DNA of 64,000 nucleotides from Halichoerus grypus (taxonomy: Eukaryota > Chordata > Mammalia > Carnivora > Phocidae), in NCBI RefSeq assembly GCF_964656455.1, contig NC_135717.1, positions 14,836,775 through 14,900,774 on the forward strand. The letters run 5' to 3'. A model generated the notes under the pieces. The model saw nothing but the letters and a program-made list of their open reading frames with translations, did no database searches and was not told where the DNA came from. Numbering within the stretch: the stretch's first letter is position 1; the number at the start of each line of letters is the position of its first letter. Shown one piece after another: positions 11,326 to 23,362 of this stretch. The position numbers and the translations under genes were made by a program.

Positions 11326-11541
11326 TAAAGATTTTTATTTATTTATTTGAAAGAGAGAGAGAGCATGAGTGGGGGGAGGGGCAGAGGGGAAGGGAGAGGG
11401 AGAGGGAGAGAGAGAATCTCTCAAGGAGACTCTGTGCTGAGCAGGGAGCCAGACGTGGGGCTCGATCTCACAACCCTGAGATCATGACCTGAGCTGAAAC
11501 TAAGAGTCGGACGTTCAACGAACTGAGCCACGAAGGTGCCC
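11326..11541 (-). mobile_element. SINEC, reverse
   Basis: Reverse copy with the end 'gagccacgaaggtgccc'. Possible TSD tgtactgtaata at 11288-11299 and 11546-11557. Confidence 0.9.
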
Positions 11542-11745
11542 TGCATGTACTGTAATAGTCGTAGCATCATTATTTCTAACAGGCCCCCAATAGAAAACTC
11601 CCGAATGCCCCGCAACAGTAGAACAAGTAAGTGTGGCCAATTCACACAAAGGAATACTATGCAGCAATGAAAAAGACTGCTTTCTGGTATTGACGCAGAA
11701 GGCCACAGCCACATTCCTGGTTCATAACCCCCTTAGTAAGCCAGA

Positions 11746-12697
11746 GGCTGGGACCAGCCCTAGGGCGATAGCGAAGCTACAGCCCGGTCTCTGATGATTC
11801 TGGCCATAGCACCTCGGTCAGCTTTCTTCAGTGAGAAGCAACCAGACTGAGCCCAGTCCAAGCAACAGGCATGTTGTGAGAGGGGGTGGGGGAAGCCACA
11901 GGCTTACAGAGAGGAGGAAGAGACAGGGCCTCGATACTAGGAGCTATTCACCAGTCCTGTCTGGGAGTTACTTCCAGAAAGGCTTTAGACACTTTTCCAC
12001 CCTCTGTCACTGCCCTTGAGATGTATGGTCCCACCACAGACATACTGAGCAGCTCCACAAGTCACAAGTCTGGCCCCTGGAAGCTGGGGGAGGCGAGAGA
12101 AAGTGTCCAGTGGAGGGACCATCATGCGTGGCCCTAGTCGCTGTAGCAGGAGGGCAAGCGACTTGGCTTTGCCACCCCAAGAAGACAGCGCACAATGGCG
12201 GAGAGGCATTGCCAGAGTGGAGTGATGTGTGATCATCTGGGAAGGCCTGCGTGTCCTCAACGTGACAAATTCTTGTTCTGCTTCGGGAAGCACCAGCATG
12301 TGTGGAGAAGCTCAGGGTCTCGGCCAAAAGGACCGGGATTCAGTGAGGGTCGAGGTGAGTCCTCCTACGAGGGGACATGCTCAGCTCCGAAGGTCTCTGA
12401 GCTCCTTCAACTTGTGGGGTCCCAGGAACTCGTGCTCCGGGGTTGGGCATGGACGGCCGGCAGGGTCGGGAAGAGCCAGGGGCACTGCAAACCCAGGGGG
12501 GGCCCTCATTTGCTGGACACCGCAATGCGAGGGGACCTCAAACAGCTTGTGGGTGCCGGCAGGACACGGTGCTGGGAAGCTCCGGGGGCTGTGAATTCAG
12601 ACGAGGTGAGGCGGGTGGGCCCTCTGGTTGTCTCCAGACATTTGAGAAGATGCTCTTGCCGTTTGAGAAGTTTTCTGAATAGAAACTTTTACAACTG
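11746..12697. other. Unique GC-richer interval, no supported gene
   Basis: No recognised repeat. Overlapping open frames occur on both strands, the longest 167 codons at 12195-12698 on the plus strand. None has a recognisable domain or splice context. Confidence 0.5.
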
Positions 12698-12904
12698 AGG
12701 GGCGCCTGGGTGGCTCAGTCGTTAAGCGTCTGCCTTCGGCTCAGGTCATGATCCTGGGGGCCTGGGATCGAGCCCCGCATCGGGCTCCATGCTCTGCGGG
12801 AAGCCTCCTTCTCCCTCTCCCACTCCCCCTACTTGTGTTCCCTCTCTCACTGTGTCTCTCTCTCTGTCAAATAAATAAATAAAAATCTTTAAAATAAAAA
12901 AAAA
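12698..12904 (+). mobile_element. SINEC, forward
   Basis: Full copy with perfect 17-bp TSD agaaacttttacaactg at 12681-12697 and 12905-12921. Confidence 0.95.
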
Positions 12905-12921
12905 AGAAACTTTTACAACTG

Positions 12922-14150
12922 GGAATAAAGGGACACTTTCTTAACATGATCACCGTACAGCATCCAGCCAACGTCTCTTGGTGTGACTTCGAGGGCTGCA
13001 ATGGAAAACAGAACTGAGAAAGTCCCCGTCCTCACAGAAAGGAAGCAGAAAATAAGCAAGTGTGGTGGTTTTAAAACCGGGCGACATTCCTTGGTGCTCC
13101 TCCCAAGGGAGAGGCCGATGCCCCTTCCCCTTGAACCTCAGCCAGTAGAGAGTGGGGGTTCACGCCTCTCTAGGACACACGTGTAAATGCTCTAAGAGGC
13201 TCAAACCAGCTGGAAAGGCTCTATGGGGGCATTCCACTCCCAGTCCCCAGTGGCATCTTCTTCCAACCATCCCGATGCTGGAGGCAGACACATGATTCTA
13301 GCCCCCGGTCATTGGCATCGCCCCCGACGGAGACCCCAGGCCTCATGGAGCAGAGACAATTCAACCTCGCTGTGCCTTGTCCAAATTCCCGACCCACAGG
13401 ATCCACGAGCCTCATGAAATGGTTGTCACCTCGTGAGTTTGGGATGGTTTGTTATGCAGCAGAATCTACCCAGAGCAAGTCAATATATAAGGCAGTATCT
13501 GCCTTAGGGAATGTATGTTACATAGAAAAGCAAAGCAGGGTAGGGGCAGTAAGGGAGTGCAAGCAAACCTGATAAGGAGGAAAACGGCCAGCAAGAATGA
13601 GGGGCAGAGAAACGGAACAGAGGATTGTGGTGTCTATCCTTGAGGCATACACCTGCTCCCTGCCAGCCTCAGGCCCACAGCTTCTCAGGGTGGCCCTGCT
13701 CACAAGCTTTAGCGCGGAGAGCAATTTATCCTGGCTCCTACAGCCAAGTCAGCTGCTCCTTCTGGGACCTCAAATTCTTTTCAATGTTTTTTTTTTTTTT
13801 CCTAATCCTGGATAATTTAAGGAATTTATATATGCACCTTTGACCAAAGGCAATTTTATGTACATTTTTTAATTTACTTTTTTTGCAGATGGTCCAAAAT
13901 TGGGAAAGTAGGAAAGTTCCAGAGCAAAAAGTCTCCCTCCCACTCCTGGCCCCAACCCACTCAATTACCCTCCCTTGATGCAACTCTCTTACCAGTGTTG
14001 GGGAATTTTCCAGAAACGGGTCTCAGCATTTACAACCAAACGAGAGCAAACTACACCTAAAATTCTGCACTTTGATATGTTCACTTACGTCTTGGAGCTT
14101 TCTCCGTATCATTACATAGACATGTTTCTCATTCTTTAAACAAAAAAAAA
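12922..14150. other. Unique interval, no supported gene
   Basis: No repeat family is named and no gene is recognised. Homopolymer T/A tracts lie at 13785-13800 and 14141-14167. Confidence 0.5.
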
Positions 14151-14159
14151 AATTTTTTT

Positions 14160-14900
14160 TTTTTTTTGCTTTGCAGTAATTTTAGTTTTACAGAAAAATT
14201 GCAAAGACAGTGGAGTTCCCATAGACCCTGCACTCAGCTTTTTCTAATATTAACATCTAACATAGCTATGTTATCAAAACTAAGAAGTTGTATACTCTTA
14301 ACTAGACTACAGAGTTTCTTCCAGTTTCACCAGCTTGTCCATTAATATCTTTTTCCTGTTTCAGGACACAACCCAGGGCACCCATAACATTTAATCTTCA
14401 TGTCCCCTTAGTCTCTACTGATCTGTGACAGTTTCTCAATCTTTCCATAATTCTTATGACCTGGACACATTTGAAGAATACTGGCCAAGTATTCTGTAGC
14501 ATGTCTGTCAATTTGGGTTTTTCTAATGTTTTCTCATGATTAGAATAGGTTATAGGTTTGGGGGAAGAATACCACAGGGTGAAGTATCCTTCTCAATGCA
14601 TGTTTTAGGGGCGCACAATGTCAGCAGGACATTGATGGTGATAGTAACCTTCATCACTCAGTTAAGATTGCATCTGCCAGATTTCTCCAGTGTACGTACC
14701 GTTATTATTTTCCCTTTTCTCTATTCTTTGGAAGTGGATCACTCAGCCCAGACCATATTCAAGCTCCACCTCCCAGAAGGGGGCAGGGGGCATCTACACA
14801 TATTGTTCGGAATTCTTCTGCATGAAGATTTGCCCCTTCTTCTCCCTTTCTTCATTTCAATGATTTATTTTTTTAATTTAACTTTTTTTCATTTCAACCA
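14160..14900 (-). mobile_element. Ancient LINE segment, reverse
   Basis: It contains phrases common in old mammalian LINE copies ('gttttacagaaaaattgcaa', 'gacagtttctcaatctttcc', 'ttctcatgattagaatagg'). The exact subfamily is not determined. Confidence 0.6.
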
Positions 14901-14970
14901 TTTCTTTACATCAGTATGGGCTCATGGGTCACAACTCAACATGGTCATTATTTCTGTTGCTCTGCTTTGG

Positions 14971-15070
14971 CTCCCCCTTCCCCCCCTTCTCCCCCCCTCC
15001 TCCCCTCCCCCTCCTCCTTCTCTTACTTTTCTCCTCCTCCTCCCCCCTTCCCCCTCTCCCCCCTCCTTCA
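14971..15070 (+). repeat. Polypyrimidine tract
   Basis: About 100 bases of almost pure C and T with many C runs; the other strand is G/A-rich. It accounts for the Pro-rich end of a 201-codon open frame, which I do not regard as a gene. Confidence 0.9.
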
Positions 15071-15985
15071 TTTTAAACACTTTCTTACTTTCTGACACAA
15101 GATGCTGCAAACTTATCTTATATTCCCTGCCCCAGTCCTAGAATCAGCCACTTTCCCAAGGAGCCTTGGTTTCTTTTATTGGAGAATGGTATTTAGAACC
15201 TGAGATCTGGGTACTAGCGTGCTTCTTGCTACCAGAGTGTTTCTGCTTCAGGGCCCTCTTGGGGGACAGCGTCTGGAAATGTATGTATGTATTCTAACCC
15301 GTATGTATACGCACATCTGTAATTCTTTCTGCACCCATCTGCATATGTCAAAGGAAACATGAGTTCATACTAACAGCTCTGACTCCAACCCTTGCTTATT
15401 TGTAACCTGGTCCCCATCATCTACCATCTATTACGCATTTGCTCAGTCCTAGTGCACATGCAAAGTAGTTTCAGAATTGCCCACCTACACTCCACAAGGA
15501 ACAATTTACCAACTAGAGGATAGTATTTACATACAGTCCTTCTTTGTCTTTAGTCTTAGAGTATCTCGTCAAAACATGGTTTTCCAAAGTTACTTAGATC
15601 AGTTCCTTTTCTCTCCACCGCCTTCATTGAGGTTATGTCATATGTAAGACAGATTAATTTGTCATAGTCCCAGCATTCCATTCTGGGTCTCATGACATCT
15701 TGGTCGATTTTTAAAAAATTTGCACGCAGCAAAGCTGTGTATGGGTTTTGACAAATGCGGGGACTCATGCATAAACTACCTCAGTGCCCACACTAGAAAT
15801 TTCCCACCTTTGGGTAATTTGGTACCCAAATGGTAACCACCTTTCTGGTTCCCCTGAGACTGCAGAGGGGTCTCAGGATGCAGGACTTTCAGGTTTGAAA
15901 CCAGAAAAGTCCCTAGGAAACCAGGACAAACTGGTCATCCTACCTGAGTGGCTTTTTGCAATCAACCGCTCTCCCCTCCTCCAAT
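15071..15985. other. Unassigned interval
   Basis: AT-moderate sequence without a recognised gene. Parts may be old reverse LINE. Confidence 0.4.
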
Positions 15986-16115
15986 ACTCAATAAACAGCT
16001 TTATCTGGGTATCGTTTACACACATAAAATTCATGCACTGCAAGTGTGCAATTCAATGATATTTTTAGCAAATTTGTAAGGATGTGCAACCATCACTACA
16101 ATCCAGTTTTAGAAC

Positions 16116-16239
16116 TTTTTTTTTTAAGTAGGCTCCGTACTCAGCGTGGAGCCCAGCACGGGGCTTAAAATCACGACCCTGAAATCAACACCTGAGCTAA
16201 GAGTCAGACACTTAACTGAATGAGCCAACCAGGCACCCC
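16116..16239 (-). mobile_element. Old SINEC, reverse, short
   Basis: 'aagtaggctccgtactcagc' to 'gagccaaccaggcacccc', lacking the CT/GA-rich body. Flanked by 'tagaac'. Confidence 0.85.
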
Positions 16240-16837
16240 TAGAACATTCTATCAGCTGTTCTAAAGCTGTTCCTTTATGTACCTTCACAAACTCTAAACA
16301 CCCTCTAAACACTTTTAGCCACATTCCACACATTTCTATAGGTTATATTTTCCTTTGATTCACACATTATTTTTAGAAGGGTGTTGTTTTTACCTTCCAA
16401 ATACTTGGGGATTTGCTGAATTTATTTCCATATTTAATTCCATTCCGTCATCAAACACACCTTGAATGATTTCGGTCTTCTCGCCTAACATCTTGACAAC
16501 GTTCCAAGTACACTTGAAAAGGATGTGTAATCTGCTGGGATTGGTTGGCGTTAACTTGGTTGATAGTGTTATTCAGTTATTCTACATTCTGTTGATTTCG
16601 TGTCTAATTATTCTATCAATTTTTGAGAGTGTGGTATGGAAATCTCCAGTTATAATTGTTGAATTGTTTCTCCTTACAATTCTGTCAGGTTTTGTTTCAT
16701 GTATTTTAGTGCTCTGTTGTTACTTGTGTATACATTTAAATATATATGTTACATTCCTAATATACTCATCTTCTAATTATTTTGAAATGTCCTTCTTTGT
16801 CTCTAGGAATATTTTTTTGTTTTAAGGTCTATTCTGT

Positions 16838-17034
16838 GGGCGCCTGGGTGGCTCAGTCGTTAAGCATCTGCCTTCGGCTCAGGTCATGATCCCAGGGTCC
16901 TGGGATCGAGCCCTGCATCGGGCTCCCTGCTCAGCGGGAAGCCTGCTTCTCCCTCTCCCACTCCCCCTGCTTGTGTTCCCTCTCTCGCTGTCTCTCTCTC
17001 TCTGTCAAATAAATAACTAAAATCTTTTAAAAAA
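16838..17034 (+). mobile_element. SINEC, forward
   Basis: Full copy with TSD tttaaggtctattctgt (16821-16837; one extra A in the copy at 17035-17052). Confidence 0.95.
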
Positions 17035-17125
17035 TTTAAAGGTCTATTCTGTCTGATACTAAGCTAACCATTCCAGCTCTCTTTTGGTTGCTGTTTGTTT
17101 GATATATCTTTTTCCCATTCTTTTT

Positions 17126-17547
17126 TTAAATAATTTATTTTTATTTAAATTCAATTAACATATAACGTAGTATTGGTTTCAGAGGTAGAGGTCAGTGATT
17201 CATCAGTTGCATATAATACCCAGTGCTCATTACATCACGTGCCCTCCTTAATGCCCATCTCCCAGTTATCCACATCCCCCACTAACCTCCCCTCCAGCAA
17301 CCCCCCGTTTGTTTCCTACAATTAACAGTCTCTTATGGTTTGTCTCCCTCTTTGATTTTGTCTTGTTTTATTTTTTCCTCTTTCCCTATGATCCTCTGAT
17401 TTGTTTCTTAAATTCCACACATCAGCAAGATCGTATGATAATTGTCTTTCTCTGATTGACTTATTTCGCTTAGCATAATACCCTCTAGTTCCATCCATGT
17501 CATTGCAAATGGCAAGATTTCAATTTTTTTGATAGCTGAGTAGTCCA
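17126..17547 (-). mobile_element. Younger carnivore-type L1 3' end, reverse, 5' truncated
   Basis: Poly-T, then a C-rich 3' UTR ('tgctcattacatcacgtgcc') and the last ORF2 codons. Flanks atctttttcccattctttt / atctttttctcactctttt form a diverged TSD, so this copy inserted into the older reverse L1. Confidence 0.85.
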
Positions 17548-17905
17548 TCTTTTTCTCACTCTTTTATTTTGTGGCTTTGAATCTGAAACGTGTCTCTTCT
17601 TGACAGCCTATGGTTGGATCTTGCTTTTTGTATGCAGTCTGACAATCTTTGCCTTCCAGTTACAGTGTCTGATTCATTTACATCTAATGGGTTTACACAT
17701 GCCATTCTGCTGTGCGTGTGACCCTCTGTTCCTTCTTTACTGCCTCCTTTTATGTTAAAAAATATTTTTGATGTACCATTTTAACTCCTCTCTTGAAGTT
17801 TCAATGATGTTTTTGGAGTTATTTTCTTAATGGTTGTTCTAGGGATTGCCGTATATATCTTAACTCATCACACTCTACTTTGGGTTAAAGCTGACTTCAT
17901 TCTGG

Positions 17906-18100
17906 GGGTGCCTGGGTGGCTCGGTCATTGGGCGTCTGCCTTTGGCTCGGGTCGTGATCCCAGGGTCCTGGGATCGAGCCCCGCGTCGGGCTCCCTGCTC
18001 GGCGGGGAGCCTGCTTCTCCCTCTCCCACTCCCCCTGCTTGTGTTCCTGCTCTCACTCTCTCTCTCTGTCAAATAAATAAATAAAATCTAAAAAAAAAAA
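17906..18100 (+). mobile_element. SINEC, forward
   Basis: Head 'gggtgcctgggtggctcggt'. TSD aaagctgacttcattctgg / aaagctgactttattctgg at 17887-17905 and 18101-18119. Confidence 0.95.
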
Positions 18101-18212
18101 AAAGCTGACTTTATTCTGGTAAAACATGGCAGCTTTTTAAGGATAGTTCCATTCTCCCCTCCTTTGATCTATTATTGTCCTATGTATCACATCCATATAT
18201 GTTATAAACCTT

Positions 18213-18497
18213 GGGACGGCTCTGGCTCAGTCAGTAGTGCATGTGACTCATTTTTTCTTTTTTTAAAGATTTTATTTATTTATTTGAGAGCGAGTGAGCA
18301 TAAGCAGGGGGTAGTGGCAGGCTAGAGGGAGAGGCAGGCTCCCCGCCAAGCAGGGAGCCCGATGTGGGGCTCAAGCCCAGAACCCTGGGATCATGACCCG
18401 AGTAGAAGGCAGATGCTTAACCAACTGAGCCACTCAGGGGTCTCGGGCATGCGACTCTTGATGTTGGCGTTGTAAGTTCAAGCCCCACATTTTTATT
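18213..18497 (+). mobile_element. Old SINEC, forward, split by a nested SINE
   Basis: Two halves: 'ggctctggctcagtcagtag' before the nested copy and 'gcgactcttgatgttggc..aagccccac' after it. Confidence 0.85.
18251..18446 (-). mobile_element. SINEC, reverse, nested in an old SINEC
   Basis: TSD gcatgtgactca / gcatgcgactct lies in the host SINE's 'gcatctgactctt' region. Confidence 0.93.
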
Positions 18498-18699
18498 TTT
18501 TTAATGTTTCTTTTTATTATTATTTTTTTAAGATTTTATTTATTTATTTGAGAGAGAGAGAGGGACAGCATGAGTGGGGGGGACAGAGAGAAGCGGACTC
18601 CCACTGAGCAGGAAGGCCCACTTGGGGCTCGATCCCAGGACCCTGGGTCATGACCTGAGCCCAAGGCAGACGCTTAACAGACTGAGCCACCCAGGCGCC
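18498..18699 (-). mobile_element. SINEC, reverse
   Basis: Inserted at the end of the old SINE. Flanks ccacattttta / ccacgttttta. Confidence 0.93.
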
Positions 18700-18760
18700 C
18701 CACGTTTTTAAACCTCAAAATACAGTGTTATAATTAGTGTTTTAAATAATGATATGTCAT

Positions 18761-18982
18761 GGGTGCCTGGGTGGCTCAGTTGGTTAAGCGACTGCCTTCG
18801 GCTCAGGTCATGATCCTGGAGTCCTGGGATCGAGTCCCACATCGGGCTCCCTGCTCAGCAGGGAGTCTGCTTCTTCCTCTGACCCTCCTCCCTCTCATGC
18901 TCTCTGTCTCTCATTCTCTCTCTCTCAAATAAATAAATAAAATCTTTAAAAAAAAATAAATAAAATAAATAAATAAATAAAT
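18761..18982 (+). mobile_element. SINEC, forward, long AAAT tail
   Basis: 'ggttaagcgactgcc' subtype. Perfect 17-bp TSD aaataatgatatgtcat at 18744-18760 and 18983-18999. Confidence 0.95.
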
Positions 18983-19360
18983 AAATAATGATATGTCATT
19001 CAAAGGAATTAAGAAAAATAGATACTTTTTTACAAACTTTTTATCTTTACCCACTTATTTGCCATTTCTGGTGCTCTTCGTTTCTTCCATGTTGATTTAA
19101 GTTATTGTGTGTTGTCATTTTCTTTCAGCCTGAAGAACTTCCTTTTGTATTTCTTATAAAGCAAATCTGCTAGCAATGAATTGTCTCAGGCTTTGTTTAC
19201 CTGGGAATGCCTTTCAGCTCCATATCTGAGGGGTAGTCTTTCTGCTTATAGAAGTCTTGGCTGGCAGTTTTTCTTCTAGCACTCTGAATATGCCACACCC
19301 ACCGTCTTCCTCCACAGCGGTTGAGAGATGGGTTAATGCATTATTGTTTCCCCCAAGTCA

Positions 19361-19561
19361 TTTTTTTTTTTTTTAAGATTTTATTTATTTATTTGACAGA
19401 GAGAGACACAGCGAGAGAGGGCACACAAGCAGGGGGAGTGGGAGAGGGAGAGCAGGCTTCCCGCAGAGCAGGGAGCCCGATGCGGGGCTCGATCCCAGGG
19501 CCCTTGGGATCATGACCTGAGCCGAAGGCAGACACTTAACGACTGAGCCACCCAGGCGCCC
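19361..19561 (-). mobile_element. SINEC, reverse
   Basis: Poly-T, 'gacagagagagacacagcgag' and 'gagccacccaggcgccc'. TSD not clear. Confidence 0.94.
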
Positions 19562-20838
19562 TGCTGTTTTTCAAGCTTGACCATGATGTATTTAGGTGGG
19601 GATCTCTTTGTATTTATTCTGACTTGGATTCATTGAGCTTCTTGGATCTATAAATTAATATTTATCAAATTTGAAAGGTTTGGGGCATTATTTCTTCAAA
19701 TATTTTTCCTGTCCTTTTCTTTCTCTTTTCTTCTTCTGTGACTATCATTTCTCTATGTTGGTATGGTTATTATGTTGTCCCCAGGTCTTGAGGCTCTGTT
19801 CAATTTTCTTCAATCCAATCGTTTTTTGCTTTTTTTTTCCTCCCTCTCTAGTGCTCAGGATTGGGTAGTTTTTATGATCTATGTTCAAGTTCACTGAATC
19901 TTCTACCATCTCAAATCTACTGTTAAGACCATGTATAGTAAATATTTCATCGAAGTTATGGCAGTTTTCAACTCTAGAATTTTCACTTGGTTCTTTGTTA
20001 TATTTTTCATTGCTTTTGTTGAGACTCCCTGTTTTTTAGTTGTAATTATATTTTGCTTCAATTCTTCAATTATATTTTCCTTTAATTCTCTGAGTGTGTT
20101 TAGAATAGCTGCTTTGAAGCCTTTGTCTGTTAAATCCAACATCTGGGTCTACTTAGAGACAGCTTCTGCTGACTGGTTTTCCACCAAATATGGATCTTAT
20201 TGTGTTTGCATACACATCTCATACCTTTTTGTTGAGAATGGGACATTTTGGATAATATACTGTAGCAACTTGGGATTCTGAATTTCCCGAGAGTTACTAT
20301 TGTTTTGTTTTTAGTAACTTGCTGAAGTTCATCTGTGAAATGTATCTCCCTCCATAGTGTAAAGGAGACTGATGTCTTTGCTCAGATTTTTTTTAATCAG
20401 TATTTTTACTTTCAGATAATTGTAGATTCACATGCAGTTTTAAGAAATGATACAGAGAGATGTCATGAGCCCTTTGTCCAGTTTTCCCCAGTGGTAATAT
20501 CTTGTCGAACTATAGTATAATATCACCACCAGGATATTGAAATTGATGGTGAAAATCCAGAACAGTTCCATCAGAAGGATCCCTCCTGTTGTTCTTTTAT
20601 AGACACGCCCCCACCCCCCACACCCCCACACACCTCTTTCGCTCCTGGAAACTAATAAGAAATGGTTTCTATGTCATTTCAACAAAGTTATATTAGAGGA
20701 ATCATATAGTATGTGACCCTTTAAGACTGGCTTCTTTTACTTGGCATAGGCCTTTGAAATTTATTCCAGTTGTTGCTTGTCTTCATCGTTCATTCCTTTT
20801 TATTCCTGAGTAGGGTTTTGTGATATGAATGTACCACA

Positions 20839-21196
20839 GGGCCATAGACTGGATTTTTGTGTCGCCTCGAAATTCATGTTGAAACCTAATCCCGCTATGA
20901 TGGTATTTAGAGGTGGGGCCCTTGGGAAGTGATTTGGTCATGAGGGCAGAACCCTCAAGAATGGGATTAGTGCCCTTATAAAAGAGACTCGAGAGAGTTT
21001 CTTTGCCCCGACTGTCATGTGAGGACAGAGCAAGATGACTGTCCATGAACTAGGAAGCAGGCCCTCACCAGACATCAAATCTGCTGGAGGCTGGATCTTG
21101 GACTTCCCATCTTTAGAACTGTGAGAAATAAGTTTCTGTTGTTTATAAGCCACCCAGTCTATGGTAATTTGTTATAGCAGCCCAGAGCGAGATACA
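20839..21196 (+). mobile_element. MLT1-like (ERVL-MaLR) solo LTR
   Basis: About 355 bases with the phrases of this LTR family ('gaaattcatgttgaaaccta', 'ggattagtgcccttataaaa', 'catgtgaggacagagcaaga', 'aagccacccagtctatggta'). It sits inside a reverse L1, whose text resumes on the other side ('gtaccacag'...'ttgtttaaccattt'). No internal retroviral genes are present. Confidence 0.82.
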
Positions 21197-22162
21197 CAAT
21201 TTGTTTAACCATTTACCCATTGAAGAACATCTGAGGTCATTTCTAGTTTGGGGTTATTATGAATAAAGCTGCTGTGAACATTCATGTACAGGTTTTTGTG
21301 TAAACATGTATTTTTCATTTCTCTGGGATAAATGCCCAAAAGTACAATTTCTGGGTTGTATGGTAGTCACATGCTCAGCTTCATAAAAAATTCTGGTTTT
21401 CCAGAGTGGGTGTAAAATTGTACATTCCCACCTGCAATATATGAGTAATTCAGTTTCTCTTTGCTCTTTATTCATTCATTCATTCACAATTCAGATAGGT
21501 GTGTAATGATATCTTGTTGTGGTTTTAATTTGCATTTCCCTAATGGCTAAAGATGTTAACCATCTATTTGCTTATTTGAAATCTCTTCAGTGAAATGTCT
21601 GTTCATATCTTCTGCTCATTTTCTAACTGAATTGCTGTTGAGTTTTTTTACTGTTGAGTTTTGAGAGTTCTTACATATTCTCAGTCATAGTTCTTTGTTG
21701 GGTGTGTGGTTTGCAAATATTTTCTCCAAGTCTGTAGCTTGTCTTTTCATCCTTTTAACAGTGTCTTTCATGCATTGAGAGTTTTATTATGATGAGGTTC
21801 GATTTGTCAATTTTCCCTTTTACGGATTACGTTTGTGGGGTCATGTCTAAGGATTTTGAGTTAATTTTTGCATGACATGTGGGACTTGGGCCACGGTTCA
21901 TTTTTTTTTCTATGAAAGTCCAGTTGTTCCAGCACCGTTTGTTGAAAGGACTATCCTTCCTTCACTGAATTGTTTCTTGCACCTTTGTAAAAAAAAAAAA
22001 AATCCAATGGGCAGACTTGTGTGTGTCTATTTCTGGGCTCTCTCTTCTGCTTCTGATCCCTGCTTCTGTCCTCTCACCAGGACTTATGCTGTTTCCATAG
22101 CTATCTAGTAAGCCTTAATGTTGGGCACAGTGATTCTACACCTTTTATTCTACCTTTTTTCA

Positions 22163-22370
22163 CGGGTGCCTCCGTGGCACTTGGTTGAGCATCTGACTCT
22201 TGGTTTCAGCTCCGGTCAAGATCTCAGGGTCTTGATCAAGTCCCACCTCCGGCTCCATACTCAGGGGGGAGTCTGCTTGAGATTCTCCCTCTCCTCTTGC
22301 CTCCGCCCCTCCCCTCACTCACACATGCACACCCGCTCTCTCTCTAAAATAAAAAATAAATCTTTTTTAA
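22163..22370 (+). mobile_element. SINEC, forward, older
   Basis: Diverged head 'gggtgcctccgtggcacttg', 'gactcttggtttcagctc' body and an A-rich tail. Confidence 0.9.
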
Positions 22371-22685
22371 AAAGAATATTTTAGATATTCTAGAGCCTAC
22401 GCCTTTTCTAATAAATTTTATAATAAGCCTATCTATGTCTACCAAACAAGTCCTTGTTGGCATTTTGATAGGGATTGCATTAGATCTTTAAATCAATTTG
22501 GCAACCATTGACATCTTTACTATGAGTCTTTCGGTCACGAGCACGGTATGCCTCTCCATCTATTTGGCTTTGATTTCTTTCATCAGCTCTATATACGCTT
22601 TTTTAGATTCATACCTAAGTATATTTAAGTGGTTGTAAATGCTACCATATTTTTCATTTTGGTTTCCATTTTTTGTTGAACACCA

Positions 22686-22836
22686 TTTTTTTAAAAGCTT
22701 TTACTTATTTATTTGAGAGAGGGAACGAGCAGGGGAAGGGGCAGAGGGAGAAGCAGGCTCCCCGCTGACCAGGACCTTCGGATCATGACCTGAGCCAAAG
22801 GCAGATGCTTAACCAACTGAGCCACCCAGGCGCCCC
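22686..22836 (-). mobile_element. SINEC, reverse, with internal deletion
   Basis: Shorter than usual: about 40 bases of the tRNA-related region are missing around 'gctgaccaggaccttcggatc'. TSD gaacacca at 22678-22685 and 22837-22844. Confidence 0.93.
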
Positions 22837-23173
22837 GAACACCAGACATTTTACATAACATATTATAGCAACTGTGGATTCTGATTTTTTCCTCTAAAGT
22901 TTGTTGTTACTGTTTTATTTTTAGTAAGTTGCCTAGACTCAATCTTTGGAATCCGCCTCTCCAGTGGTACACACTCATAATTATCTCTACTCAGCTTTGT
23001 AATTTATATTTTCATTTTTTGTAAAATAAAATCTGCCTAGAAATTGTCCCGGAGTCTGCCTAGTAGAGTGGTCAGGTAATGACTGGTTAGAGATTCTGCT
23101 CAAACACCTGAGCCAGTGAGGCTCTCACCCTTTGCCAAGTGGGGGAGCCTATTCAAAATGTGGTCTATTTTCA

Positions 23174-23362
23174 GGGCACCTGGGTGGCTCAGTCAGTTGA
23201 GCGTCTGCCTTCGACTCAGGTCATGATCCCAGGGTCCTGGGATCAAGTCCCGCATCGGGCTCCCTGCTCAGGGGGGAAGCCTGCTTCTCCCTCTCTCTCT
23301 GCCTGCCTCTCTGCCTACTTGTGCTATCTTTCTGTCAAATAAATAAATAAAATCTTTTTAAA
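23174..23362 (+). mobile_element. SINEC, forward
   Basis: Perfect 19-bp TSD aaaatgtggtctattttca at 23155-23173 and 23363-23381. Confidence 0.95.

Larger units (their letters stand above)
10231..11745 (+). mobile_element. Decayed L1 ORF2 remnant
   Basis: Forward L1 pieces ('gatcagtggaacagaatgga', 'ggaatactatgcagcaatga') between SINEs. Confidence 0.72.
15986..17113 (-). mobile_element. Old L1, reverse
   Basis: Reverse old L1 sequence ('acacataaaattcatgcact', 'tgtgcaaccatcactacaat') with SINEs at 16116 and 16838. Confidence 0.68.
17568..20838 (-). mobile_element. Old L1, reverse
   Basis: Reverse L1 sequence in pieces ('ttgtcatttgctttcagcctg'-like, 'gcaaatctgctagcaatgaa', 'catcaccaccaggatattga'-like). 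It is interrupted by several SINEs and continues after the MLT1-like LTR. Confidence 0.7.

Noticed and set aside
12195..12698. 167-codon open frame (+)
   Set aside because: No recognisable family, overlaps other frames on both strands and runs up to a SINE boundary; likely chance in GC-rich DNA.
14536..15141. 201-codon open frame (+), longest in the window
   Set aside because: Its first part is decayed LINE sequence and its Pro/Leu-rich end is the C/T tract. No domain or splice context.
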